NCBI RefSeq assembly: GCF_015140235.1
Contig: NZ_AP023321.1
Coordinates: 1 to 64,000 of the forward strand
Reading direction: 5' to 3'
Origin: Solibaculum mannosilyticum
GTDB lineage: Bacteria > Bacillota > Clostridia > Oscillospirales > Acutalibacteraceae
DNA length: 64,000 nucleotides
Position 1 is the stretch's first letter. Every line of letters starts with the position of its first letter. The notes beneath the pieces were generated by a model. That model was not told where the DNA came from. It searched no databases and saw only the letters and a program-made list of their open reading frames with translations. Positions 1 through 11,490 of this stretch are shown piece by piece. A program made the translations under genes and the position numbers.

Positions 1-8
1 GAATGTGT

Positions 9-14
9 TATAAT
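9..14 (+). promoter_or_regulatory. -10 element of the dnaA promoter
   Basis: A perfect TATAAT preceded by TGT (an extended -10) lies about 87 bases before the dnaA start. The matching -35 region would fall outside the window, so only half of the promoter can be seen. The following 80 bases are the dnaA leader and end in the ribosome binding site GGGGGAA. Confidence 0.55.
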
Positions 15-100
15 GTGAGATACGTATCAGGGGATTTTGCCGTCTTTGACAGGTATCCCCTTTCCAGTACACACTACTTTGGTATCGTGGGGGAACTTGA

Positions 101-1438
101 ATGGAATCATTTTTAGACGCATGGAAGAGTGTCAGCGATTATTGCAAGGACCATATGCACGAAGTGGCCTTCAATGTCTGGATCAAAATCATCAAGCCGG
201 TCAGCCTCGAGGATGGACAGGCTGTGCTTTCGGTCCGCACTCGTTTTCAGAAGGATATCATTGAGAAAAACTATATGGATCTTCTCAATTCGGCCTTTGA
301 GCAGACTCTGGGATTCCAGCCTCCCATTGTGCTGATCACCGAGGAGGATCAGAAAGAGGGGCAGGCTTCCCCGTCGGAAGACCAGCCGCCCCGTCAAACC
401 AAGGTGTTAAACGGCGACCGTTCCACTTTGGAGTATACCTTTGATAATTTTATTGTGGGAGCGTCCAATAAATTCGCCTATGCTGCAAGCCAGGCGGTGG
501 CCACCAATCCGGCCGGCGCTTACAATCCCCTGTTTATTTACGGTGGATCAGGGCTGGGCAAGACCCATCTGCTGTACGCCATCTGCAATGAAATTTATAA
601 GAATTTTAACGACATCAATATTGTGTACATCAAAGGCGATGATTTTACCAACGAATTGGTGGAAGCTATTTACAACAAAACTACCAACTCGTTCCACAAT
701 AAATACCGTCAGGCCGATGTCCTGTTGGTGGACGACATCCAGTTTATCGCCGGCAAACTGCAAACCCAGGAGGAATTCTTCCATACGTTTGACAGCCTCT
801 TCCAGGCCGGCAAACAGATTGTGCTGGTATCCGACCGTCCGCCCAAGGAGATCGCAACACTGGAGGAACGGCTGCGCACCCGGTTTGAATGGGGACTTCT
901 GGCCGACGTCCAACCCCCGGACCTGGAGACCCGTGTGGCCATTATCAAGCGCAAAGCCGAGGCGTTGGACATCGCCATCCCGGACGAGCTTTGTATGTTC
1001 ATCGCAAACCGCTTGAAGACCAACATCCGCCAGCTGGAGGGAGCCGTCAAGAAGATGAAGGCCTACCAGCAGCTTGCCGGGGAAGCCCCGTCTATTTTGT
1101 CGGCCCAAAATGCCATCCGGGACGTGCTCAACGACAATCAGCCTATCCCAGTGACCATCGACCGCATTTTGACCGAGGTATCCCGCACTTGTATGGTCAC
1201 CCCGGAGGAGATCAAATCCAACAAGCGTTCAGCTCAGATCTCCAACGCCCGCCAAATCGCCATCTATGTGGTCCGGGAGATCACACAGATGTCCCAATCG
1301 GCCATCGGCGAGAAGTTCGGCGGCCGGGATCACTCCACCATCAATTACGCCATCCAGCAGGTGGAGAAGAACATGCAAAAGGATCCCTCCTACCGCGCCA
1401 CCATTGACGACATCATTAAAAATATCCGGGAAAAATAA
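101..1438 (+). CDS. dnaA: Chromosomal replication initiator protein DnaA
   Basis: DnaA binds 9-bp DnaA boxes at oriC, forms an ATP-dependent helical oligomer and opens the duplex for DnaB loading. The 445-residue product has the family layout: domain I (about 1-80), a short charged linker (about 80-105), the AAA+ core with Walker A GGSGLGKTHLL near residue 148 and Walker B VLLVDDIQF near 206, and domain IV with the DnaA signature GGRDHSTINYAI near 406. Length is normal. The ATG follows GGGGGAAC. The next gene is dnaN across a 600-bp gap that carries DnaA boxes, the usual arrangement in Firmicutes. Identification is certain. Confidence 0.98.
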   Translation: MESFLDAWKSVSDYCKDHMHEVAFNVWIKIIKPVSLEDGQAVLSVRTRFQKDIIEKNYMDLLNSAFEQTLGFQPPIVLITEEDQKEGQASPSEDQPPRQTKVLNGDRSTLEYTFDNFIVGASNKFAYAASQAVATNPAGAYNPLFIYGGSGLGKTHLLYAICNEIYKNFNDINIVYIKGDDFTNELVEAIYNKTTNSFHNKYRQADVLLVDDIQFIAGKLQTQEEFFHTFDSLFQAGKQIVLVSDRPPKEIATLEERLRTRFEWGLLADVQPPDLETRVAIIKRKAEALDIAIPDELCMFIANRLKTNIRQLEGAVKKMKAYQQLAGEAPSILSAQNAIRDVLNDNQPIPVTIDRILTEVSRTCMVTPEEIKSNKRSAQISNARQIAIYVVREITQMSQSAIGEKFGGRDHSTINYAIQQVEKNMQKDPSYRATIDDIIKNIREK

Positions 1439-2036
1439 GATCCCGGGTTCCTTTTTGAAAAGAGAAGAGCTGTAAACAATCATCGGCAACCGTATGGGCT
1501 TTGGTCTGGTGAACAAAGTTTCACTAGTCAGGCCCTCCCTTTTCCTTTTTTAGTTTTCCACAATTTCCCCAATGTTTTCCACGTGGAAAAGGCAGTTGTT
1601 TTGTGGAAACCGATTTTTCTTCTCTTTTTCCCACCTTGTTTCCTCTTACTTTTCCAAACGAACAGATGGGAGAAAAGGGCCGTCAAACACCCTTCTTATG
1701 CGGTTTTGCGCCCTTTTTTGACATTTGTTTTCCCATTTTTTCACCGTATACGCAGGATGTGCAAAGTACAGTGGAAGAAATCGGTTTCGTTTGTTTACAT
1801 AATTCCTCTATTTTTCCAAGGATTTTTTCACTTTCCACTTTTTTCTTTCCACAGCGCGTTAAGAGCTGTAACCCCCGCGTGAAACAATGAATTTTTATTC
1901 ACGTTTTTGTCCACGATGGGCGGACAGCTCAAATTCCCGTATAACGGTGCTTCTTCGACCTTTTCCACCGTTTGCACCGCCTCTACTACTAATACTAAAA
2001 CAAGTAATCCTACCATTCCTTAGAAAGGGTGAGAGT
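1439..2036. other. dnaA-dnaN intergenic region, oriC candidate
   Basis: This 598-bp stretch has no convincing gene. It is pyrimidine-rich on the + strand and carries DnaA-box-like nonamers (family consensus TTWTNCACA): TTTTCCACA at 1554-1562, the palindrome TTTTCCACGTGGAAAA at 1575-1590 (two boxes tail to tail, each with G at the last base), TGTGGAAAC at 1602-1610, CTTTCCACA at 1845-1853, TTATTCACG at 1895-1903 and TTTTCCACC at 1961-1969. The long T- and C-rich stretch at 1610-1850 could be the unwinding element. Placement between dnaA and dnaN plus the boxes make this the likely origin. Box strength and the unwinding site are inference. Confidence 0.75.
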
Positions 2037-3143
2037 ATGCAGATCACCTGCCAACGTCAACCATTATTGGACGCCGCCACCAGTGTGCAGCGAGCGGTAT
2101 CCACAAAATCGTCCATTCCGGCTCTGGAAGGCATTTTATTGGAGACCAGAGAGGGAGAACTCAGCTTGTCCGGTTTCGACTTGGAACTGGGAATTGTCAC
2201 CTCCATTGAAGCCACCGTACAAGAAGAAGGAGCTTTGGTGGTATCGGCCCGCCTCTTTGTGGACATTATACGCAAAATGGACAGCGACAATGTCTCCATT
2301 CAGACCGATGAGAAGAATCTCATCATCATCCAAGGCGGACAAGCGGAATTTTCCATTATGGGAACACCTGCGGCGGAATTTGCCGAGCTGCCCTCCCTCA
2401 AGGATGGGACAGAAGTCACACTGCCCCAGAATTTATTGGCCGGCATGCTGCGGCAAACCCTGTTCGCTGTGGCCCAGACCGATAATAAACCCATTTATAC
2501 GGGAGTACTGTTTGAATTAGAACAAAATCTGATCCGGCTGGTGGCTTTGGACGGTTACCGTCTTGCAATACGGGAGGAACCCGTGACGGTGGACAGCAAT
2601 TTCCGTTTTGTGGCGCCGGGCAAAACCCTCAGCGAAGTGCTGCGCCTGCTGGGAGACGACGACCAGCCGGTGACCATCACGGTAGGAACACGCCATATCT
2701 TTTTCTCCATCAATCGATATTCCGTGGTGTCCAGGCTGTTGGACGGCGAATTCTTGGATTATAAAAAATCGGTTCCCCAGGGCGGCAATACGCAGGTGCG
2801 CGTCAAGACAAGGGCGCTCATCGACAGCATTGAACGAGCCTCCCTGTTGATTTCAGACCGGTTGAAGAGCCCGGTCCGCTGCATTTTTGAAGAGGATGAG
2901 ATCCGTATCAGCTGCGTCACAACCGCCGGCAAAGTGCGGGATCAGGTGGAGGCCTCTTTGGAAGGCGATCGGGTGGAAATCGGCTTTAACCATAAATATC
3001 TGTTGGATGCACTCAGGGCATCGGAAAGCGATGAAGTGCGTGTGGTTCTCAGCGGACCGGTGGCACCCATGAAGGTGCTGCCAGTGGAGGGAGAACATTT
3101 TCTCTTCCTGGTGCTGCCAGTGAGGCTCAAAAATGAGATATGA
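2037..3143 (+). CDS. dnaN: DNA polymerase III beta subunit (sliding clamp)
   Basis: DnaN forms the ring-shaped clamp that tethers DNA polymerase III to DNA. The product is 368 residues, the normal size, with the three-fold clamp-domain architecture and a C-terminus ending in the typical APMKVLPVEGEHFLFLVLPV segment seen in clamps. The reading frame is open for 50 more codons upstream, but the ATG at 2037 follows AGAAAGGGTGAG and begins MQITCQRQPL, matching family N-termini, so the shorter start is chosen. The last 11 bases overlap the next gene, which implies translational coupling with the S4 protein and recF. Confidence 0.97.
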   Translation: MQITCQRQPLLDAATSVQRAVSTKSSIPALEGILLETREGELSLSGFDLELGIVTSIEATVQEEGALVVSARLFVDIIRKMDSDNVSIQTDEKNLIIIQGGQAEFSIMGTPAAEFAELPSLKDGTEVTLPQNLLAGMLRQTLFAVAQTDNKPIYTGVLFELEQNLIRLVALDGYRLAIREEPVTVDSNFRFVAPGKTLSEVLRLLGDDDQPVTITVGTRHIFFSINRYSVVSRLLDGEFLDYKKSVPQGGNTQVRVKTRALIDSIERASLLISDRLKSPVRCIFEEDEIRISCVTTAGKVRDQVEASLEGDRVEIGFNHKYLLDALRASESDEVRVVLSGPVAPMKVLPVEGEHFLFLVLPVRLKNEI

Positions 3144-3351
3144 GAAAGTAAGCATCGACACCCCTTTTATCAAGCTGGATAATTTATTAAAATTAGCCGG
3201 TGCCGCCTCCACCGGCGGTCAGGCAAAATTGATGATTCAGTCGGGGGCGGTGCAGGTCAATGGAGAGGTATGCACCATGCGGGGCAAAAAGATGCATCCG
3301 GGGGATACCGCCTGTACCGATGAGATGAGCATTGAGGTTGTCTCTGTATGA
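3133..3351 (+). CDS. yaaA: S4-domain RNA-binding protein, YaaA/RlbA type
   Basis: A 72-residue protein consisting almost only of an S4 RNA-binding fold (IKLDNLLKLAGAASTGGQAK, then GAVQVNGEV and KKMHPGD). It lies between dnaN and recF in many Firmicutes, where it is called YaaA or RlbA and has been linked to late ribosome assembly. The start lies inside the end of dnaN (11-bp overlap) and the stop overlaps the recF start (ATGA), so the three genes are translationally coupled. The function is taken from the family and position; the RNA target cannot be seen. Confidence 0.92.
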   Translation: MRYEKVSIDTPFIKLDNLLKLAGAASTGGQAKLMIQSGAVQVNGEVCTMRGKKMHPGDTACTDEMSIEVVSV

Positions 3352-4445
3352 CGGTAACCCATTTGGAAGGCAAGGGATTCCGAAACCTTTTGGATTTTTC
3401 CCTCTCTTTTGGACAGGGGGTCAACATCCTGTACGGGGACAATGCCCAGGGCAAAACCAATCTTTTGGAGGCTTTGTGGATGTTCACCGGTTCCAGGAGC
3501 TTCCGCGGGGCCAAGGATGCCGAACTCATCCGATTTGAGGAGAAAAAAGCCTCCCTTACGCTTCAGTTTAAAGCCCAGGGCCGGGATCAGGAGGCCCAGC
3601 TTCAGATAGGGGACGGCAAACAAGCTTTATTAAATGGGGTAGGTCCCTCCCCTGTCTCGGTTTTGAATGGGCAGTTTTGCGCGGTGGTGTTTGCGCCGGG
3701 GCATCTCTCCTTGGTTAAGGAGGGCCCGGAAGGACGCCGCCGGTTCTTGGATCAGGCCATCTGTCAGGTGTGGCCCAAATACGCCTCTTTGCTGGGGGAA
3801 TACCATCGATGCCTTCATCAGCGGAATATGTTGTTGAAGGATGTGGCGTTTCACTCCCAGCTTCTCGATACCTTGGACATTTGGGAGCATTTTCTCAGCA
3901 GCTACGGCGGCCAGATTTGTTCCATCCGGATGCGGTACTTGGAGCGTCTGGCTCCCACAGCAGCCGCTCTTTACGGGGAGATGTCCGGAGACAAGGAAGC
4001 CCTTTATATTGCGTATCATTCCAAAGCACAGGGGGTTCCATGGGATAAGTCCATTGAAGAGGCTTTGAAACAGAGCCGTAAGGATGACATTGCCGCGGGA
4101 TACACCACCGTAGGTCCCCATCGGGATGATCTAAAGCTTCTTTTAGATGGGAAGCCGGCTAAAAATTATGGATCCCAAGGCCAACAGCGGTCGATTGTGT
4201 TGTCCCTCAAGATGGCGGAAGCTGATGTGCTCAAGGGCATCACAGGAGAACAACCGGTGCTTTTGCTGGACGATGTTATGAGTGAGTTGGATCCCAGACG
4301 GCAGGATACGATTTTGAACCACGCGGGGGCGGGTCAGGTATTTGTCACCTGCTGTGACCCGGCGCCGGTGGTGCGTCTGACAGAGGGGGAAGTGTTTGAG
4401 GTATCTGGAGGGATGATCCGTCCGGGCCTCTTCAAGGAGGAATGA
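3348..4445 (+). CDS. recF: DNA replication and repair protein RecF
   Basis: RecF is an SMC-like ATPase that helps RecOR load RecA at single-strand gaps. The 365-residue product shows Walker A YGDNAQGKTNLLEA near residue 30, the ABC-type signature region around residue 280 (YGSQGQQRSIVLSLK) and Walker B VLLLDDVMSELD near 305, all in the expected order. Length is normal. It overlaps the S4 gene by 4 bp and its 3' end contains the AAGGAGG ribosome binding site for the next gene, so it is part of a tight operon. Confidence 0.96.
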   Translation: MTVTHLEGKGFRNLLDFSLSFGQGVNILYGDNAQGKTNLLEALWMFTGSRSFRGAKDAELIRFEEKKASLTLQFKAQGRDQEAQLQIGDGKQALLNGVGPSPVSVLNGQFCAVVFAPGHLSLVKEGPEGRRRFLDQAICQVWPKYASLLGEYHRCLHQRNMLLKDVAFHSQLLDTLDIWEHFLSSYGGQICSIRMRYLERLAPTAAALYGEMSGDKEALYIAYHSKAQGVPWDKSIEEALKQSRKDDIAAGYTTVGPHRDDLKLLLDGKPAKNYGSQGQQRSIVLSLKMAEADVLKGITGEQPVLLLDDVMSELDPRRQDTILNHAGAGQVFVTCCDPAPVVRLTEGEVFEVSGGMIRPGLFKEE

Positions 4446-4448
4446 GCT

Positions 4449-4733
4449 GTGTATCTCCATTTGGGTCAGGACGTTGTGGTGAGAACCAGAGACATTGTGG
4501 GTATTTTTGATTTGGATACCTCTACCGTCTCCAAGGAAACACGCAGGTACCTGACCAAGGCCGAACAGGAAGGAAGGGCTGTGACGGTGTCCACCGAGCT
4601 GCCCAAGTCCTTTGTGGTATGTGCCTGCCAGAGGACAGGGCGGCAGATTGTATATATCTCCCAAATATCCTCCTCCACCCTGTTAAAACGATCGGGACGG
4701 ACAATGTCCGCCAGGCAAAGCCTGGACCCATGA
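4449..4733 (+). CDS. remB: RemB/YaaB-like DUF370 regulator
   Basis: A 94-residue protein of the DUF370 family, related to Bacillus RemA and YaaB (RemB). RemA is a DNA-binding regulator of matrix genes; the role of YaaB-type proteins next to recF is less clear. Residues 1-35 (MYLHLGQDVVVRTRDIVGIF) are the typical start of the family. Translation begins at GTG, 3 bases after the recF stop, with AAGGAGG inside the recF end. The C-terminal 20 residues, after SSTLLKRS, run through a palindrome (4711-4725) that may have been added to the gene. In most firmicutes it precedes gyrB, as here. Confidence 0.85.
   Translation: MYLHLGQDVVVRTRDIVGIFDLDTSTVSKETRRYLTKAEQEGRAVTVSTELPKSFVVCACQRTGRQIVYISQISSSTLLKRSGRTMSARQSLDP
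4711..4725. repeat. Short triloop palindrome CCAGGC-AAA-GCCTGG
   Basis: A perfect 6-bp inverted repeat with a 3-base loop, followed by ACCC. It forms the last codons of remB. The same arms recur at 4881-4895 inside gyrB and at 14890-14904 at the spoIIE stop, where ACCC also follows. It is therefore one copy of a small dispersed palindrome, not a terminator: no T-run follows. Confidence 0.6.
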
Positions 4734-4824
4734 CGCCCTGGGGCCGGGGGAAGGGCTAATACTTTGTGGACACGGTGCCCGGGCTATTGAATTTACCCTA
4801 TCCCATCCCCAGCCGCGGGAATGA

Positions 4825-6852
<2,028 letters not shown>

Positions 6853-6909
6853 AGAAAACGTCAAGGGCGGTTTGGCCGAATGGTATCGCGCCCGGAAAGG
6901 GGATCGAAT

Positions 6910-7548
6910 ATGGAAAAAGAGCATTCCCAGGATCAAGATTACGAGCTTGAGAAGCAGGAACTGTTTGAAGCGCTGGAGGACATCCAGCCCCAGAAAGAGT
7001 CGGATCATGAGGAACAAGTCCCCCTTGCCCACGAGGACGAGGAAAATTGTATTTATCTGATCTATACCCTGCAGCAGCAGGAGATTGTAGACGCTCTGCG
7101 CATCGCCCGGGTGTTTAAGTCGGTGGGCGTAGGACAGTGGGTGCGCACTGCACTGATGGTAGTGGTCATGGCCATCACCATTTACAACATCACCATTGAC
7201 CCCAATTACATCGGCATGGGCGCCTTTTTGATCACCCTGTGCGTGCTTATCATCCTGGCCATATGGCTGGTGCCGGCATTGGGGATCCGCAGCCAGGCGA
7301 AGCAGGCTTTTGACGGGCAACCCATCCAGGTACGCCTGTTCCCCGACCGCATCGAGGCCGGCAAGGTGGACGGCGACAGCATGGGAATGGTATCCTTAGA
7401 GCGGGCCACCCGCATTGAGCACGACAAAAATTTGTATCTCTTCTGGATGGACGACCGCAATCTGCTCATTTTGCCGGAACGCGCCTTCCCGGAAGAGAGC
7501 AAAGAGGAAATTGTCAGACGTCTGGCCAGAGGACGGGATTCGTTCTAA
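6910..7548 (+). CDS. YcxB-domain membrane protein, copy 1
   Basis: A 212-residue protein with an acidic N-terminal stretch (about 1-45), two membrane segments (about 78-97 and 104-127) and a C-terminal soluble part resembling the YcxB-like domain: predicted strands followed by RIEHDKNLYLFWMDDRNLLILPERAF. The function of this domain is unknown. The ATG at 6910 follows AAAGGGG; an upstream ATG in frame is less likely. It is 57 bp after gyrB and is followed by two paralogs of the same layout, so the group is probably co-transcribed with gyrB and gyrA. The family assignment rests on pattern recognition only. Confidence 0.75.
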   Translation: MEKEHSQDQDYELEKQELFEALEDIQPQKESDHEEQVPLAHEDEENCIYLIYTLQQQEIVDALRIARVFKSVGVGQWVRTALMVVVMAITIYNITIDPNYIGMGAFLITLCVLIILAIWLVPALGIRSQAKQAFDGQPIQVRLFPDRIEAGKVDGDSMGMVSLERATRIEHDKNLYLFWMDDRNLLILPERAFPEESKEEIVRRLARGRDSF

Positions 7549-7591
7549 TGACGGGGCTGGACGAACCGATTGATGGAGGGGGATTTGGCCT

Positions 7592-8212
7592 ATGGAACCC
7601 AAAGCCAAGGATCTCATAGAAGAAAGACAAATTCATATCACCCAACGTCACTATATCAACGGGACTCTGGATGTACAGCGGCGCATCGGCATTTTACGGC
7701 ACACGCCTTTTGTGATGTTGGTGGATTTTATTGTCTTATTTTTCACTACAAAATGGTTTGTTGAAATGTATGCTGCAAATGGCGAAGCCTCTACAGTAGA
7801 ATATGGACTTCTTTTTTTCTTAACATTCTGCGTCATTTATTCCGTTTTTATTTTCACCAGTTTGCTCCCCACCCGCTTTGCCGTAAGGGCGAGGGAGGAT
7901 TATAACACCGGCCTCGTGACCAAACAGATTCGATTTGTACGGTTTTACAAAGACCGTTTTGAACTGAGCGGTACAGGTATAGATATCACCGCTTACTATT
8001 CCAAGATGATCCAATGCCTGGAGAACGACGACTTGTTCCTTTTTGTACCCGACCGGAGCGGTTTGAGTTATATGATCCCCAAAGAAGACTTGGGGGATTT
8101 TGCAGGAGAACTTCACAGCAGGATCCGAAAGGAAATGGGCAAACGGTACCACAAGATGACATCCTTCCCCGGCAGAAAAGATTTTGGCAGATCTTTTAAC
8201 AAAGGAGCGTAA
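7592..8212 (+). CDS. YcxB-domain membrane protein, copy 2
   Basis: A 206-residue paralog of the preceding gene: two membrane segments (about 35-55 and 68-87) followed by a soluble C-terminal part with the equivalent motif MIQCLENDDLFLFVPDRSG and YMIPKEDLGDF. The last 20 residues are basic (KRYHKMTSFPGRKDFGRSF). The ATG follows GGAGGGGG. Compared with copy 1 it lacks the acidic leader. It sits 5 bp before copy 3, so the two are translationally linked. Function unknown. Confidence 0.75.
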   Translation: MEPKAKDLIEERQIHITQRHYINGTLDVQRRIGILRHTPFVMLVDFIVLFFTTKWFVEMYAANGEASTVEYGLLFFLTFCVIYSVFIFTSLLPTRFAVRAREDYNTGLVTKQIRFVRFYKDRFELSGTGIDITAYYSKMIQCLENDDLFLFVPDRSGLSYMIPKEDLGDFAGELHSRIRKEMGKRYHKMTSFPGRKDFGRSFNKGA

Positions 8213-8217
8213 ACGAG

Positions 8218-8793
8218 ATGGCAGAACCGGTACATGAGTTCCAAGAAGAGGGAGAAGCCTGCGTCTCGGTGAGCTTTTTGCCGGAGCAGGAGGAATATGT
8301 TCAAACCGTGATGCTCAGCAGCCGGTATCGGGCAAACCCCAAAGCGGGCATCCTCCTTCGGGCGGCAGGATGCCTGTTGTTCCTGGCCGGGCTGGGATTT
8401 TTATTGTTCTTCCCCCGGTCGATGGCCGGCATTGTCCTTTTTAACTTGATAATGATCGTGGGCATTGTCTGCCTGGCGTGGACCGATATGATCCAGCCCA
8501 TGGTGAGACGAAGCAGGGCCAGATCGGTGTTTGAAAAAAGCGAGAACCAAAAGAACAGCGTGCAGATAACGGTGTATCAAGACCGCATGACAGTGCAGTC
8601 GGACGGCCTTGATGCAGCGTTTCCCCTGGAAAGCCTGCCCTTTGTGCTGGAGGATGACAAGCTCTTTTTGTTGTCGGCCGGCGATCAGTACCAGTGGATG
8701 ATCCCCAAACGCGTGCTGGATGAGAATCAGGCCGCATGGCTTAGAAAAACCTTTTCCATAACGTGCGGCGGCCGGTATGTCCGGTTTGCATAG
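8218..8793 (+). CDS. YcxB-domain membrane protein, copy 3
   Basis: A 191-residue third paralog: an N-terminal strand region, two closely spaced membrane segments (about 44-62 and 67-85), then DRMTVQSDGLDAAFPLESLPFVLEDDKLF and WMIPKRVL, the same C-terminal pattern as copies 1 and 2 (quoted motifs are separate pieces). The ATG is preceded by AAAGGAGC. It is followed by a 164-bp gap before gyrA that holds only an imperfect GC-rich hairpin. Function unknown; three diverged copies in a row suggest an ancient duplication or a hetero-oligomeric membrane complex, which is inference. Confidence 0.75.
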   Translation: MAEPVHEFQEEGEACVSVSFLPEQEEYVQTVMLSSRYRANPKAGILLRAAGCLLFLAGLGFLLFFPRSMAGIVLFNLIMIVGIVCLAWTDMIQPMVRRSRARSVFEKSENQKNSVQITVYQDRMTVQSDGLDAAFPLESLPFVLEDDKLFLLSAGDQYQWMIPKRVLDENQAAWLRKTFSITCGGRYVRFA

Positions 8794-8957
8794 GATAGGG
8801 CCGTTGTGTAAAGCTAAGGCAATTCAACCGGCTGACTTCCCGGCTTGAGACGGGAGCTGGGCCGCGTTTCCCAACATAGAGGTGTTTCCCCCACCCCGGC
8901 GGATGGAAAGAAGGATCCGGCCGGGGCGACGGCAATACGATACGAGGTGTTAACGAG

Positions 8958-11489
8958 ATGAACAAGGTTATCCAAGTGGATATCGAGAAGGAGATGCGAA
9001 AGTCCTATCTGGACTACTCCATGTCGGTCATCGTGAGCCGGGCGCTGCCCGACGTGCGGGACGGACTTAAGCCGGTACATCGGCGCATCCTCTACACCAT
9101 GCATGAAAATTCCCTGTGGCCGGATCGTGCTTATCGCAAATGCGCCGATACCGTCGGCGCCGTGCTGGGCCGATACCATCCCCACGGCGACGCGTCGGTG
9201 TACGACGCCCTGGTGCGCATGGCTCAGGATTTCTCCATGCGGTATATCCTGGTGGACGGTCACGGCAACTTTGGCTCTGTGGATGGAGATCCCCCCGCTG
9301 CCTACCGTTATACCGAGGCCAGAATGAGCAAAATCGCCACCGAGATGCTCACCGACATTGAAAAGGACACGGTGGATTTTACCTCCAACTACGACGACCG
9401 TTTAAAAGAGCCCCAGGTTCTGCCCTCCCGGTTCCCCAACCTCCTGGTCAATGGGTCCACCGGTATCGCCGTCGGTATGGCCACCAACATGCCGCCCCAC
9501 AATCTGGGTGAGGTGATCGACGCCATCTGCCTGCTCATCGAGAATCCGGACGCCACCCTCAACGAGCTGATGGAATATATCCAAGGCCCCGACTTCCCTA
9601 CCGGCGGCATCATCATGGGCCGGTCGGGCATCCGGGCGGCCTACGGCACCGGACGCGGCCGCATCTTGGTGCGCGCCAAGGCGGATATTGTGGAATCCCA
9701 CAATGGCCGGTTCCAGATTGTCGTCACCGAACTGCCCTATCAGGTCAACAAGGCCAGACTGGTGCAGTCCATCGCCGAGCTCATCAAGGAAAAGCGCATC
9801 GACGGCCTCCAGAACGTAGACGACCATTCCGACCGCGAAGGTATGCGCATCGTCATGGACCTAAAGCGGGAGGCCAATCCCCAAGTGGTGTTAAACCAGC
9901 TTTTCACCTACACCCAGATGCAGGTGACCTTCGGCGTCATCAACCTGGCGCTGGCAAATGGACAGCCCAAGGTTTTGACCCTCAAGGAGCTTTTGGAGCA
10001 CTATATCCAATTCCAGCTTGAGGTCATCACCCGCCGCACCCAATTTGATCTGCGCAAAGCCCAGGAGAGGGCCCACATCCTGGAGGCTCTCTGCAAGGCG
10101 TTGGACTTCATCGATGAAGTGGTCAGCATCCTGCGATCCTCCAAGAGCATCCCGGAAGGCAAGCAGAACCTGATGGATCGGTTTGAATTCGACGAGATCC
10201 AGGCCACTGCCATTGTGCAGATGACCTTGGGACGTCTCACCGGACTGGAGCGAGAGAAGCTGGAGGGCGAACTGGAGGAATTGGAGATCAAAATCGCCAA
10301 TTTCAAGGATATTCTGGCCAGCGAAGAACGCCGTCTCAATATCGTGCGGGAGGAAGTGTGCGTCCTCAGGGACAAGTACAACAATCCCCGTCGCACCCAT
10401 ATCACGGCCATCAGCGGAGAGGTGGACATCGAGGATCTGATCGAGGAGGAGGAGTGCGTCCTCACCCTCACCCGGTTTGGATACATCAAACGCCTGCCGG
10501 TGGATACTTACCGCACCCAACGCCGCGGCGGCCGCGGTATCTCGGGCATGACGCAGCGGGAAGAGGACTATGTGGATGAGATGTTTGTCTGCTCCACCCA
10601 CGATACCGTCATGTTCTTTACCAACATCGGCCGTGTGTACCGTCTCAAGGGCTATGAAGTCCCGGAGGGCTCCCGGACGTCCAAGGGCCTCAATATGGCC
10701 AATCTTCTCCCCTTGTCCCAGGGCGAACGGGTCAACGCCATGATCCGCGTCACAGGGGACGACAAGGGATATATCGTCATGGTCACCCGTCAGGGCATCA
10801 TCAAGCGGTGCGACTTGAGCTTGTTTGGGAATGTCCGTAAAAACGGCATCATCGCCCTGGAGCTCAACGAGGGGGACGAGCTGGCATGGGTGCGCCTGAC
10901 AAGCGGTGAAAACCGTCTTATCGTGGCTACCAAGGGCGGTATGGCCATCCGGTTCGATGAAAACGACGTCCGTCCCATGGGCCGTGCGGCCCGGGGCGTC
11001 AAGGCAATCCATCTAGCGGAGGGCGACGAGGTGGTTGGCATGGCCCGTACCCGTGAGGGAGGTACGCTGCTGACCGTCACGGAAACCGGTTACGGCCGCC
11101 GCAGTCAGATTTCCGATTACCGTCTGCAAACCCGCGGCGGCAAGGGAATCATCAACTACCGTACATCGCTGTACGGCAAGGTGGCCGGCATCAAGGTGGT
11201 GGACGAGGATGACGACGTCATGATGATCGCCTCCAACGGCATCATTATCCGCGTGGCCGTCAGCGATATCAGCATCTACGCCCGTCCGGCCAAAGGCGTG
11301 AGGGTCATGCGCATCGATCCGGACAGCGGTGACCGTCTGGTGACCTTGGCCCGTACCCCCCATGAGGACGATGAGGAAACCCAGCCGGTGGAGGACGAGC
11401 CGCAGGAGGCGTCCGATCTGGAAGAAGAGGCGGAGTCTGCCGACAGCGTCCAGGAGGATGAGACAGCGGGAGAATCCCAGGAGCCGTAA
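8958..11489 (+). CDS. gyrA: DNA gyrase subunit A
   Basis: The DNA breakage-reunion subunit of gyrase. It carries the winged-helix region with [17 protein letters not shown], the catalytic tyrosine in RYTEARM (Tyr118), a long coiled-coil stretch and the C-terminal beta-pinwheel with the GyrA box ([11 protein letters not shown]). The 843-residue length is normal; the last 40 residues are acidic. At the position of the quinolone-contacting serine (E. coli Ser83) this protein has alanine, with the serine one residue later, as in mycobacteria. The ATG follows GAGGTG. The next gene starts 2 bp after the stop. Confidence 0.98.
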   Translation: MNKVIQVDIEKEMRKSYLDYSMSVIVSRALPDVRDGLKPVHRRILYTMHENSLWPDRAYRKCADTVGAVLGRYHPHGDASVYDALVRMAQDFSMRYILVDGHGNFGSVDGDPPAAYRYTEARMSKIATEMLTDIEKDTVDFTSNYDDRLKEPQVLPSRFPNLLVNGSTGIAVGMATNMPPHNLGEVIDAICLLIENPDATLNELMEYIQGPDFPTGGIIMGRSGIRAAYGTGRGRILVRAKADIVESHNGRFQIVVTELPYQVNKARLVQSIAELIKEKRIDGLQNVDDHSDREGMRIVMDLKREANPQVVLNQLFTYTQMQVTFGVINLALANGQPKVLTLKELLEHYIQFQLEVITRRTQFDLRKAQERAHILEALCKALDFIDEVVSILRSSKSIPEGKQNLMDRFEFDEIQATAIVQMTLGRLTGLEREKLEGELEELEIKIANFKDILASEERRLNIVREEVCVLRDKYNNPRRTHITAISGEVDIEDLIEEEECVLTLTRFGYIKRLPVDTYRTQRRGGRGISGMTQREEDYVDEMFVCSTHDTVMFFTNIGRVYRLKGYEVPEGSRTSKGLNMANLLPLSQGERVNAMIRVTGDDKGYIVMVTRQGIIKRCDLSLFGNVRKNGIIALELNEGDELAWVRLTSGENRLIVATKGGMAIRFDENDVRPMGRAARGVKAIHLAEGDEVVGMARTREGGTLLTVTETGYGRRSQISDYRLQTRGGKGIINYRTSLYGKVAGIKVVDEDDDVMMIASNGIIIRVAVSDISIYARPAKGVRVMRIDPDSGDRLVTLARTPHEDDEETQPVEDEPQEASDLEEEAESADSVQEDETAGESQEP

Positions 11490-11490
11490 T

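Noticed and set aside
9891-11012. 373-codon open frame opposite gyrA
   Set aside because: Shadow of gyrA; low-complexity His/Gln/Asp-rich sequence without start signals.
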